Made by a program: the position numbers and the translations under genes. Shown in pieces: positions 24,664-35,259 of a stretch of 64,000 nt of DNA. How positions within the stretch are numbered: the first letter of the stretch is position 1; the number at the start of each line of letters is the position of its first letter. The notes under the pieces were generated by a model. That model was not told where the DNA came from. It did not search any database and saw nothing but the letters and a program-made list of their open reading frames with translations. The DNA is taken from assembly GCA_050084515.1 (NCBI GenBank), contig CM114275.1:1302001-1366000 (forward strand). The letters are read 5' to 3'. Origin of the DNA: Blasia pusilla (taxonomy: Eukaryota; Marchantiophyta; Marchantiopsida; Blasiales).

Positions 24664-25388
24664 GCGGGTTTGAAAGCCAAGGCAAGGGGATCGAGGAATT
24701 CCGAGGCCGAGTCTTCAAGAAAAGAGGCTGAGTCTTCAAGGCAAGCGGCGGAGTCGTCCTGGAAAGAGGAGCAAGAGGGCCAAACCAGGTACTTGTCAAA
24801 GAAAACTCCTATGGAGTCTGAGGTAACGGAGACTCCAACAAGCTAACAACACACTCGGGAGAAGCAAAAGCAAGAGGCGCCTAGTTCGTCCGAGGGAGGA
24901 GATAACTCCCTCCATCATCCTTGGGCTGACCACCTAGACAAATGTCTTTCTTCACTTGACTCATCTTGTCGATGAACTGCAGAGTTTTGTTCTCAGGAGT
25001 CAACACTTGCCATCGGGAAATTGACTGTGCTAGGGCGAAAACTCCTTCGAAATGGGCACGCCCCCTGGACGGTGCATGGGGTTGATGAGGAGGTGCGGTG
25101 GACCTCCTCATTGCAGATTTGCCTTCTGGGTTTCGCTTGTGGGACAACAATTTGTCTCACACTGTCCCACACTGGAATGTCCCGCTTTCCTATAACTAGA
25201 TCGCTCTGTTGTTTTCTTTTGTTGACGCGTATCTCAGTGACAAGGGTTGTTTCTTGGTCCTTACTGGAGGGAGCAAAGGCAAGCTCTTCAACCTTCAGTG
25301 TGTGAAGAGGTCGCTGAAGTGGAGGACGGCGCAATCGTGGGTCATAAAAAATGAGTATCCACTCAGATCGGCGACAAATCAAGTTCGG

Positions 25389-26146
25389 GTAAGTTCACTT
25401 TTTGAACGAATTGAGTTTGATCAGAAATACAACCCTTCGGACTCCGACGGGTTGCATCTCTGCATGCAACCCATAAGATCCCAACAAGTTGCAAATTCAC
25501 CTTAGGAACCAGACGGGCTATAAGTAGAATTCCTTTTGTACTTGTGTGTGCAATGATGCAATCCGTCTGAAAGCGACGGGTTTAAAATTCACCAACATGT
25601 CTCAAGTGATTGCAACCTATCGGAACCCGACAGATTGCAAGTAGCATTGCTTTTCCACTTGTTTCTGGAGTGATGCAACCCGTCTAAAAGCGACGAGTTG
25701 CTCTCATATTAGGAACTTCTCAACTTTGAACAATTCGATTCAGTTGTAAGCCAACCATCGGACTTCGACAGGTTGCGGTTCTGTCCAGCAAAATGAGCAA
25801 CCTGTCGGCTTCCGACGGGTTGCTCATAGGCAAAGAATCCTCTTAGAGTTGTAAAGCAACCCGTCGGAGTCCGACAGGTTGCTGTTTTGTCAGGCCTATA
25901 GGCCAAGTTCGGACGGGTTAGTAATCACTGGGGACTAGTAGGACAGGTTGAAAAGCAACCCGTCGGACTCCGATGGGTTGCTCTTGTGTGTAGCCAAATG
26001 AGCAACCCGTCGGATCTCGACGGGTTGCACATTGTGTCACTTTATGGAGAGTAGACCAGCGTTCTACTACCTTTTTCTTTTTGCTTACATTATTTTCCAC
26101 CTACTTATTCACATTTGGACCACTCATTTGTCTACTGCTTTGTAAG
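25389..26146 (+). other. Palindrome-filled intron 2 of the methyltransferase-like pseudogene
   Basis: Donor TTCGG|GTAAGT and a probable acceptor TTTGTAAG|GTCC bound 758 bp between the CFLVLTGGS block and the NFRVFQISDLVDP block. Ten palindromes lie inside, the first 40 bp after the donor. The acceptor is placed by reading-frame continuity and is less certain than the donor. Confidence 0.65.
25429..26028. repeat. Palindrome cluster D (10 copies)
   Basis: Copies start at 25429, 25466, 25558, 25612, 25675, 25750, 25797, 25856, 25955 and 26002. Most keep GCAACC at the left end and GGTTGC at the right. Spacing is irregular (about 37-100 bp) and spacers are unrelated, unlike the 67-bp array of cluster A. 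A half copy (GGACGGGTTA) lies near 25911. Confidence 0.9.
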
Positions 26147-27106
26147 GTCCGAGCACAACTTCCGGGTGTTCCAGATCTCGGATCTAGTGGATCCATGCTC
26201 CGACGGGTACAACTTAGATAGTCTCTACAATTCCCCCCTAAGAATTTTCATGTAGGAAGGGACCCCCTTACTGGGAGGAAGGGAGAAGTCACCTGCCTTG
26301 ATGCAAACACTCATGGAGCTCTGCTCAAGGCCGGGTAACTTGGTCTTTGACTTAGTGGGCCTATCAATGGCGAGTATCAAAGGCGCCTAGCAGAGTGGTA
26401 GGAACATTCTCTGCCTTGAGGGAAGGCCACAACTTTCTGACCTTTGCAAAGAGGCAAAGGCGGATTACAAGAGGCTAGTGGGAGTATACAACTCTCCTCC
26501 AAAGCCAACTGCTCCAGTTCCAGAGCCACCATTGATAGTGACACCATCGTCACTTTCTACTATTCCAAAAATCGGGAGGGTAAAGTTGACAATAATTCTA
26601 GAAGAGCTCTCGGACGATGACGAGTGAGTTCAAAGATTTATCGGACCCAACTTGACTAAAGCATTTTGGAGTTGGGATTTAGTGGTTTCCAAGGACGAAG
26701 CACATATTAATAATGGATGGGCACCTTGTAGAGCAAACAAGATGTACTGTCGAGGAAGGCATTGGGACTCAAATCATGTTACATGGGATCGTTATGGTGT
26801 ATCTAAGGGGGGGCCAAGATTCTCGAATTCCCCAACATTTACAATCCCTGTCTACAATTGGCCAGAGGAGCCACTTGTATCCCAAGACATTCCTTTTGTA
26901 CAGGAACCTATGAGAGTTACGAGTAAATTTGTAGATGACGAGGCTGAAGAAATCATAGACTAGATCAAATGTACATTTCAGAGCTTCCCTCGGATGTAAT
27001 AAAGGACAAGAAGTTTTTGAACCATGATGGTTTTTGTTAAATTTTGCTGAATTGTTTTTCGTTCTTGTTGATTGTGTTGGTCTATCTACTTGATGTTGTT
27101 TATTTT

Positions 27107-27855
27107 GCAACCCGTCAGATTCCGACACGTTGCAAACCAGGGAACCAGGGACTGTCGGATTACGATATGGTTGCAAATTGGGGATGTGGTTTGCAACCAT
27201 AAAAATGAGGTACCAACAAGCAAGTTTGGAATTTTCTAGGTTCCGAGAAGTTGCAGTTCTTGGACAAGGTTTGCAATCCGTCGAAAAATTGATGGGTTGC
27301 AAACCAAGAACTAAGTTTGTGACATTTGGAATTCCGAGAAGTTGCAAACTGATGATTTCTTGCTATTGCAACCCGTCGGTTTTTGATGGGTTTTTTGTGT
27401 AGGTAGCGACTGCAGTTGAATTTGTTTTTCTCTGGGCATGTCTGTAATGTTTTCCTCATTGATTTGAATGGTCTGTGATTTTTTTTCTATGAACCCGTCA
27501 CACGCCGACAGGTTGGAAGCCAAAATGGAACTTGGATGAGTACAGATGTATGCACAAATTCTTGTGTCTTGTGATATTTGTAGACCAGGTTGACAAATTT
27601 ACTACCGGGACTCTCTTGCTACCTTTTTTTCAACCCCATTCAGGCAACTTGTCGAATTCCGACAGGTTGGCTGCTTGAGTGATCCCTCTCTTTTCCCGTT
27701 AGTCCAACTTTTTAGGCATTTTGACAGGTTCTTCACTTTTTCCTCGTTCCCCCATTATCGTCATACCATTCTTCTCTAACACGTTATTTTAGAGACTTGT
27801 TGGATTTCTACTACCTGTCGGATTCCCAACCTGTCGGATTCTCATGGGTTGCAGG
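27107..27855. repeat. Palindrome cluster E (5-6 diverged copies)
   Basis: Copies at about 27107, 27273, 27368, 27490 and 27644 and half copies near 27815-27855 lie downstream of the poly(A) signal of the preceding pseudogene. Arms are more decayed here than in clusters C and D. The spacers carry several free GGTTGCAAA/TTTGCAACC pieces. Confidence 0.8.
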
Positions 27856-27859
27856 ACGG

Positions 27860-28590
27860 AATGGAATCACTTGTCAAGATCCTTCTCAAATGGATGTGAA
27901 GTTTCCAAAACTTTAGAAGAGTCATGCAAGCTGGGGAAACTGCTATTATCGTTTGCTCTTGCTCCCCCATTTTCTTCAAAGAATACTTCTGGAATATATG
28001 ATTTTCTGAGAGGTTGCAAGCTTAGTACTATAATTCCCTTGCAAAAATGAAATCTTAACACTTTCATTTTTCACAATTTATTACCATAATTTTCAATTCA
28101 TTCTTTGCAACTCCCAGCCTCGTTTCCTTCATTGTAGTTCCGTCGGAATCACAAGTCTATCATGACTAATTGTTAGATTTTCACGAAGTGTTGGGGATGA
28201 GGGTGGGAGTCTTGGATAAAGAGCCCACTGTGGTGCACTTCTTACTCTCTTTGAAAAATTTTGTTCATTTGAAGTAGGGAAGAAACCTCAAAAATTGAAG
28301 AAAGTTTTGAAGAGAGTTTAAGGATTTGGCCCTGTTTTTTGGAGAGAGACTCTCCTCTCTTCCTCTCCTCTCTTACTCTCTCCTGCCAGAATACCAACCC
28401 CCCTCATTCCTCTCCGCGACTCCATCGTCTTGAGTCATAATCAAAATCAATAATGGGCCTGCTTGAATCGAATAGTAGTGCGAAGAGAAACAAACGTATG
28501 GCATTATTTGGGGCACAAAATCCCGGAGCTTATGATTCGTCATTATCTTTTGACTCCACGTCCATGTCTGGTTCCTTTGCTCCTTTGCAA
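27860..28590. other. Spacer with CT-rich tract; no gene recognised
   Basis: A pyrimidine-rich low-complexity tract lies at about 28345-28390. Frames here are short and without motifs. The stretch ends at the downstream limit of the minus-strand gene relic. Confidence 0.45.
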
Positions 28591-28592
28591 TT

Positions 28593-31500
28593 CTAGGCAT
28601 CCGGTTGTTTTTTGCCTTCATAAGGTGCCACCTTCCGGTCTGGTTCAGACTTCACTACAGGGGTAGTCCTTAGAATACTACAGTTTGCATTGATCTTGAA
28701 GAATTGATCGAATTTCAAGCAGAAGTCTGACAATATTGCCCCATCCACTTGCGGACAGAATGCTTGGAAATTGATGCCCAAAACCTATAACAATACCAGC
28801 TTGGGGAGTTAGTACATGTCTTCGAACAAGAACTTAAGTTGAATACATGTAATCATGATCGGAACTTAGGTTTTGAAAGAGAAACTCATCACTAGAGCCG
28901 CCAGTACACGGCAACCTGGATTTACCACAATGGCATTCTTCCGCGCTCTAACCTTTGACAAGTCGGAGAAAATCTCCACGGGGTCACTCATTCAAAACTC
29001 GTTCTCTCCGGGGGTTGGAACGAATCTATACTCCTTGTTGATCATATCTCTTGTGTCACTAAGGGAGGCGGGAAGAACTTTTCCACGAAGTACTGTATTT
29101 ATAGCAACGAGTTGTTCGTCTAGAGTGGACTCATCAAAACCATTGACAAATACCGCTATAACAACCATGAGACATCCTCCACTCCGAATCCTCTATCTCT
29201 TTGGATCCGTCATTAGAAATCTCACCGTACAAGGAATTACTCTAAGCAAGAGATTGGAGGCTCTTTGGAAAGCAACTATAAGATTCCCGTGTGTTTTGAT
29301 CTTAGTGAAGAACACCAGTAATCTTTCACTTGCATTGAGACGAGATCCCTCGTCAAAATATTTCCAAATTCTTCTACACTGAGCCGCTCATAATCATTTG
29401 AAGCGCTAACCATATTTACAAATACTATGTCAAAAAGTACATCCCACTCATCATCTTCCACCGCCCAATTTACAATAGTTCGGAAAAATCCGGGTAAGGT
29501 TGTATCAAAAGTACTAATGACTTCCTTGTGGGTAGATACAAGAAAGTCAGTCATTGGGCGTTTGGCCCTCCGCAATCGCATCAAATCTCGCAACGCTCTA
29601 CAAAATTCATCACGATGAACACCAAATTTGGCTTGCGTGCCAAAGGAGAGATGCTTCTTCAAATACATCTTCTCCTCGAGCAGAATGTCGAGGAGAATCT
29701 GTGCATCATCAATGCAAAATTCCCTATCCAAAATGAGCTTCTCATAACAATCTTGACAACTTCTCCCAACAAAGATCTCCCTCTCCGCGAAAAAGAACTT
29801 ATAGTTGGCGCCTACATTCACTTGTTCGTGTTTCAATTTGTTGCAGTAGGATTTCAGGTCCATCAAGTCTTCATTTCGTATTTTTTTAGTAGATGTTGGC
29901 CGCAATTTCATCCTAAATGGAAAATTTCTTCTGCGACTCGCATCACATTCTCCTCGTCAAGCCCTTGGAGCGGTCTCAAGTCGGTCTTCTTGAGCCTCCT
30001 CTTCTCAACACTTGTTTTATGTCTCAGCCAGTACTCGGAGTATGCGAGATCATCTTGTGCCATGAGTTTACCTTCCTGGTAGGAAACTATGATAGCATGC
30101 CACATGTTCCATGTTGCGGGAGAGCAATGGTAGACGAAGGTGTTTATCTCCTTATGGCTCGAACCGAAATGGGCGTTCAACCTCTTCATCATGGTCTGCA
30201 GAAACCATGGAACTTAAGTTCGATTAGAATACTAATGATAACAACTTGGACTGATTAAAGATAGAGATGGCATGTGTCGTCAATGTTTTATTACAAAATT
30301 CAAATTTTGATTCGAATGGTACTACATTAGCGATCCTCAATGCAAGGAAACCCACCAATTCTCCAATCTTCCTCTTCTCGGTCTTCTTGATTGCTGCCAA
30401 CTCGATATTGCTCATGTGAGCTCGAAAAGTGGCAACTTGCATTCTTATCGGAGTCTCCACTTTGTTGGCATATACGTCCACTTAATTGTGAAGTGAGGAG
30501 AGGCTGCAATACCGAAGACGGTTTTTGGGACAATCTTCTCCCCAAACTAATGTATACGGGAGACTTTGAAAAAAATTGTCCCCGGTCACCTCATAAAGTT
30601 TAGAGATGGCGACTATTGTATGGTGACCAACAACTTCCCACTTGTAGATTTTTGTACCATCACCATCGACTATCTCCTCTTCTGAGGGGGCAACTAGTAA
30701 ATGGTCCCCCCGATATTCATCAGATGCTCTTGCAATATAGTATGTACAAGGAACAATAATAGAAGTGTTTCTATTTTTTTCTATGACATTTCTAGTCCCC
30801 GAGAGACTATGCATCAGGGCATTCACTTGCTCTTGATAAAGCTCTCTCGCTTTGATGTCAAGTAGCCAAGTTTGAAATCATTGATATCTAATCGAAACAT
30901 TTTCAGAGTAGAGTTCGGAATATAAAGATCCTTGAACTACTCCCACAATCTATCTTGTGTAAGCCTCGCATACTCGATGAGTTCTTGTATTGCCCTTGCA
31001 TCAAGCTCGGCGACTTTGTTTTCCTGGACTATCACAATAGACCCAATCTCTAACGCAAAGTCTATAGCCTTTGCTAGATGAGCACTTGTCCTCTCTTTCC
31101 CCAACCTAATGTGCAGTACTTTTTTTTCTTCTTGTACCATCAATGGTAACGCAAACTCGGGGATAGCAATCCCGGTAGCTACCCGAATCACCTCTCTAAA
31201 AAGCGTACCAACGTCGTGAATGTCCGATGAAACATGACCTCTCATCACTAGCTCTTGGACATGTGAGGGAAGAATTTGACTCCTAAATTTAGTTCGGCTC
31301 GGTAAACGACGGATTGAGTAACATCCACATGCAAGTTCTCTTCATTATCCGCGTCTAAAAGGGTGCAACACCAAGAACGTGTCACTAGCAACAATGCTAC
31401 ATCCAATCAAGTTCATTCCACCCAAAATTATGCTCTCCTTCCCTGTAAGTTTGTCATTCAGTCTTATTTCGGACATCCCTTGCGCAATCGATATTCTGAA

Positions 31501-31617
31501 GTTCATCCCATAAGCCCAAACAATCGGCTTTACGGAATTCAAATTGAAAGGCACTCTTTGGTCGCGGATCAAAGGGCCTAGAATCTTTGTCTGGGTAAGA
31601 ATTTGCTTCTTAACCAT
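28593..31617 (-). pseudogene. Decayed multi-exon gene of unknown family
   Basis: Consecutive minus-strand frames carry plausible protein from 31617 to 28593: a start block (MVKKQILTQTKILG), a block at 31248-30937 with KERTSAHLAKAIDFALE, a block at 30826-30482, one at 30481-30224, one at 30192-29908 (TSVEKRRLKKTDLRPLQG), a 211-codon open block at 29911-29276 with CQDCYEKLILDREFCIDD, then TLDEQLVAINTVLRGKVLP near 29110 and a terminal exon (28593-28786) ending KVAPYEGKKQPDA. The terminal exon follows a TTGTTATAG acceptor, and TTTCTGCAG at about 30196 precedes the 30192 block. Stops and frame changes between blocks show decay. I recognise no domain; the protein is charged, apparently soluble, with no membrane segment. 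The gypsy element lies about 90 bp upstream of the start. Confidence 0.55.
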
Positions 31618-31710
31618 GATTGTAGACCGAAAAAATTTATTGCAACACGAGAATTTGTAAGCAATGCATTAAACACAGGAGAGAAAATCCATTTCTTAAC
31701 GCATGATAGG

Positions 31711-32329
31711 TGTCGTGCGCATACATATCGCTACACAACATACATCGCTGGTCACATCTACACCACACAACACCGATCTTCCCCACACACGGGTCGATCC
31801 ACACATGTACAAAAATTAACTCATACATATACATGGAGATCACTCAACAAAAATAAAGAGTAGCAAAAATGGCACACCTAGCCTAAAACTCCACTCCTCA
31901 ATCTACATCGGCATATCGAGCCTCGTCCACCCTGTGCTATCAAGGAATCCGGACGTTAGCACCCTAGTCCTAGCTCACACACATACAAGGGAGGTGCTCC
32001 AACGGCCCAACATGAGAAAGATGGATTAAGAAAGCCATCTTCCTCTCTTATATAGGTTGGGAAGAGCCAAAAGGCTCTTCTCCTAAAAATAGCCCTTCCC
32101 TTGGTAACCTGTGTGCACAGGTTACCAAGGGCAAGTGACCTGGTCAACAAGTCACCCGACTGTAAAAGACCTCAACATGAAAGTCGTCAGAAACGACGTT
32201 CGTGACACAATGGACCTATGCTCAACCTCATCCGACACTGTGGGACAAAGTTACACTCAAGATAGTCCGCTGGCTCCTACGCCCTATCCACGATAGATCT
32301 CGGCCTATCGCTACTACTCGGATGTGACA
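31711..32329 (-). repeat. Left (3') LTR of the gypsy element
   Basis: It begins TGTCGTGCGCAT and ends GGATGTGACA. A minus-strand TATATAAG (about 32048-32055) fits LTR promoter position and the element's direction. A near-perfect palindrome with 14-bp arms (CTTGGTAACCTGTG and its complement, 2-base centre) lies at 32100-32129. Compared with the right LTR it lacks the roughly 430 bp that lie there between GAGATCACTCAA and AAAATAAAGAG. Confidence 0.85.
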
Positions 32330-32334
32330 ATTTG

Positions 32335-32470
32335 CCATGCGCATACATATCGCTACACAACATACATCGCTGGTCACATCTACACCATACAACACTGATA
32401 TTCCCCACACACGGGTCGATCCACATATGTACAAAAATCAACTCATACATATACATGGAGATCACTCAAC
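32335..32470 (-). repeat. Partial second copy of the LTR head
   Basis: From GCGCATACATATCGC to GGAGATCACTCAA the sequence repeats 31717-31852 with few changes, directly inside the left LTR. It implies unequal recombination or a nested insertion at this end. Confidence 0.8.
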
Positions 32471-32546
32471 CGCCCTCCTAGCTGGCAGTTGGATCCCTCC
32501 AACTCCAGATAGAAAATATCACATCTCTCTGACATGACCTACTACC

Positions 32547-32840
32547 CTATACACATCTCGGACACATCCATCGTCCCAAGGGAACCACATCAAGAGGGGG
32601 GGTTAGACATGACATATGCCACCCTCGAGAACAACCATCACATACCGACATGGTGGCTGCACCCCTCGCAGATCCGCACAACATACACCTCAAGCCTGCA
32701 GGTACCACTGCCAAGCTCGGATCCACCGTCCCATCTACGTTCGGAAGATGACATGGCGCATAATTGCGCACATGATCTTTCCAAACCATACCATCCCGTC
32801 CCTCCAACATGAGGACTCCGGTCGGTAATACCTCGCGCAC
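32547..32840 (-). pseudogene. PHD finger at the C-terminus of the gypsy polyprotein
   Basis: The 97-codon frame ends in a complete C4HC3 PHD pattern: C52, C55, C67, C70, H75, C78, C93, C96, with spacing C-x2-C-x11-C-x2-C-x4-H-x2-C-x14-C-x2-C. It has the usual Trp two residues before the last Cys pair (WMCPRC) and a GWHMSC core. The finger spans about 32553-32687. It follows the integrase C-terminal part (preceded by VWKDHVRNYAPCH), where chromoviruses carry a chromodomain. PHD fingers commonly bind histone H3 tails; an integration-targeting role is inferred. All eight ligands are intact although upstream frames are shifted. Confidence 0.85.
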
Positions 32841-32849
32841 ACGTAGGAT

Positions 32850-33721
32850 CGTGCGCGTCGTGCGATGACATCTAGCGTCGTGGGTGCGCTGCTGTAAATA
32901 AACGTAATCTCCAGGATGAAACCTCCTAATCCCGGGCGATAACCTCCTCCACGAATGGTCGCGTACCTCAATGTATCTCTATCTTTGGGCAATAGCTAAG
33001 TTCTCAAAGGCCATAGGCATAACTCTCTGAAAAACTTCTGCCCTCGAGAACATGCTTGTACCCACACATCCGGATCATCAAGATCTAACACCTCCGCCAT
33101 GTCACGTCAAATCGCTGCGCAGTAAATCTGGCTCTCTCCCAAAGAGCAAAAAGTACGGTGAAAATGACGCCAAGGATGCTGCCGACTAAAGCGATAACCC
33201 ATAGCCAACCATGGCAAATCAGAGGTCCCACTCCCTCAACTATCCCGCTGCAAGCCATACTTGCGCAATCCTCTCTTCACCGTCTGTACCACTCTCTCCG
33301 CCAATCCATCCGCCTCAGGATGATCCTGGGCGTGGTGCGATGATCTATCGGCCTGATCACACAAGGCTGAAACTCTCCCCTGAACTCGGTACTGGTCGGT
33401 CAACACCTCCGCCGGTGCACCAAAGTGACTAAGCACACGATCTAGAAACACATAAGCCTGTTCCTCGCTCGCTTTGTCGGTAGTGCCACCAACTCTATCC
33501 ACTTGGAGAAATGCTCCACCATGACCAACACATTACCTATGATGACGCCATACTGTCAATGGCAAAGGGCCCGCAAAGTCTAAACTCCACCGATAACCTA
33601 AACCCATAATCGGAAAAGGATGTAAGCGCCAAGTGGGAGCATTGAAGGATGCTTGCACTCTGTCACATACCATACATCTGGCCACAAAGCTCTTTGCACC
33701 GAGTATACATGCCGCCACCAA
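32850..33721 (-). pseudogene. gypsy integrase
   Basis: Reading down from 33721, CMVCDRVQASF gives the CxxC of the HHCC zinc region, SLDFAGPLPL holds the first catalytic Asp, FGAPAEVLTDQ the second, and DGLAERVVQTVKRGL the catalytic Glu. Later parts (SRQHPW near 33190, HPGDYVYLQQRTH near 32930) shift frame several times. The D,D-35,E residues are all visible but spread over three frames, so this copy is inactive. Confidence 0.85.
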
Positions 33722-33827
33722 TATCTGAACTGGAGTAAAGTGTGCACGCTTTACTCGAAATGTCCCAACTCCTCATGGGCATGTCGCACTACGTGCTCTT
33801 TGGGAAGGATGAGGTACCACTCGTATC

Positions 33828-34735
33828 CTACCATCTCCCCATACCCGCAAAATGTGAGTCCCCTCCCACCGAACCTCTTGCTCTCTCAGTCAGGATCCGA
33901 TCCCGCTCCCTAGCACTCACTGTACTCGCAATGACGCCAGTGCGCAAGAAGTCCACAACCTCCACGTCGTCATGGATATCACGACCACGTGTCGCCTCCT
34001 CACTAACCTCCGGATCCAAAGACTCATCATCCAATCCCACCACTTGAGTCATCATCTGTGGCTGACCTGCCATCGTCAACCAACAAAGATAGGCAGATGC
34101 ATGCCAACCGGGCACCATCTCCTCATCACTCTCTCCGTGCCATCGAGCTCCCGTGACGTCTCTCTGACTCGGACATGGGTTACGACTCAACCCATCCGCA
34201 TCCTGGTTCAGCCGACCTGGCCTATGAACCACCTCAAACTCATACTCCTGTAGTAATAGAGCCCATCTGGCAAGCTTTCCCGTAAGCTTGTCGGACTCCA
34301 TCAACCACCTCAACGGCTGATGATCAGTGATAAGTGTGAAAGGGTTGCCGAATAAATAGCACCTAAAATGTGCCACGGCCCACATTGCAGCCAAGCACTC
34401 TCCCTCGTAGGAGCTGTACTTTGCCTCTGCAATGTTGTTCGATCGGCCACAACGAACTCTTTCTCCTCGTCATCCGTCTGAGTAAGCACTGCTCCTAGAC
34501 CCAACATGCTCCAATCCGTATGTAACTGGAATGGGCGACCCCTAACCGGTCTCTGTAAAATGGGTGAGGACATCAACCTATCCTTGAGCTCTTGTAATGC
34601 TCGCTCCTGATCATCTCCCCACAACCACACCTGATCAAGTCTTGTCAACAAGGTCAAAGACTTTGCGATCGCACTAAAACCCTTGACATACCGTCGATAG
34701 AAGTTTGCAGTCAAGAAATGCTTGACTCGACTCAC
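33828..34735 (-). pseudogene. gypsy RNase H and connection
   Basis: QLHTDWSMLGLGAVLTQ (about 34500-34545) holds the first RNase H Asp region. LITDHQPLRWLM and EVVHRPGRLNQDADGLSR (to about 34185) are the typical later blocks. A frameshift near 34390 separates the two parts. The remaining frame to 33828 is an acidic linker leading to the integrase. HFLTANFYRRYVKGFSAIAK near 34680-34720 is the RT connection. Confidence 0.85.
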
Positions 34736-34759
34736 ATCTCAGAGGGCATGGAATCTGCA

Positions 34760-35255
34760 TAATAGCCTCTACCTTCGTCTGCTGAACACCTAACCCACTC
34801 GGGTATATGGTGTGTCCCAAGTACTCAATCTGCTCTGAAAGAATGCACTTGCTCGGATGTAACTTCAGTCCATGTAATCGCAATCGCCGAAACACCTCCT
34901 CCAAGTGTCGCTCATGCTCCTCAACCGTGGAATCAAGATAAGAATATCATCTATGTAACATCGCACAAAATCCAAGCCACCAGTAATCCTATCCATCACT
35001 CTCACTGAACTCGCAGCGCGTTCTTCAACCCAAATGGTAAGAACCGCCATCGATACAAGCAATCTCTCCCGAACCGATCTATCCCCACGTCTTTGTCTTC
35101 TCCCTGTCCTCCAACCTTGATAGGAAGGCGATGATAGCCAAGACGGAGATCTAAAGTACTGAAGATCTTCGCATTCCCTACCGCATCAAAGATCTCCTCA
35201 GGAGTAGGCATGGCATACCGATCTGACTCTGCTGCAAGTGTTGTACTACTCGCAG
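34760..35255 (-). pseudogene. gypsy reverse transcriptase (N-terminus missing)
   Basis: Starting abruptly at RYAMPTPEEIFDAVGNAKIF the sequence runs through FSTLDLRLGYHRLPI, RWRFLPFGLKNA and, after a frameshift, the active site CYIDDIL (34947-34958 encode YIDD), then LHGLKLHPSKC and YLGHTI. The block normally upstream of the PTPEE segment (fingers, KKDGS-type) is absent because it is joined directly to methyltransferase sequence. Confidence 0.9.
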
Positions 35256-35259
35256 CATC

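Larger units (their letters stand above)
19830..26963 (+). pseudogene. Beta-class amino-methyltransferase-like multi-exon gene, broken
   Basis: The frame begins near 19830, where an ATA sits in place of a start codon. It runs through a Glu/Lys-rich coiled-coil-like part (EKLAVEELTKQNAEAEALKA), several frameshifts near 19965, 20220 and 20470, and TAG stops at about 20767, 20848 and 22268. An intron at 21027-22110 separates this from a 198-codon open block at 22376-22972. A solo LTR (23408-24663) interrupts the next part. The C-terminal part resembles a DNA amino-methyltransferase of circularly permuted (beta) order: DLLIADLPSGF (DPPY-like motif IV, DLPS at 25116-25127), then CFLVLTGGS, then after the intron 25389-26146 a motif I-like RPGNLVFDLVGLS near 26330-26366 and RNILCLE. 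One in-frame stop separates this from a further 100 codons ending at 26963. AATAAA lies at 26998-27003. Motif IV before motif I is typical of beta-class N6-adenine or N4-cytosine enzymes. The substituted DPPY and stops make activity very unlikely. Confidence 0.7.

Noticed and set aside
33653-34253. Plus-strand frames across the gypsy element as genes
   Set aside because: They are shadows of the minus-strand RNase H and integrase coding sequence.
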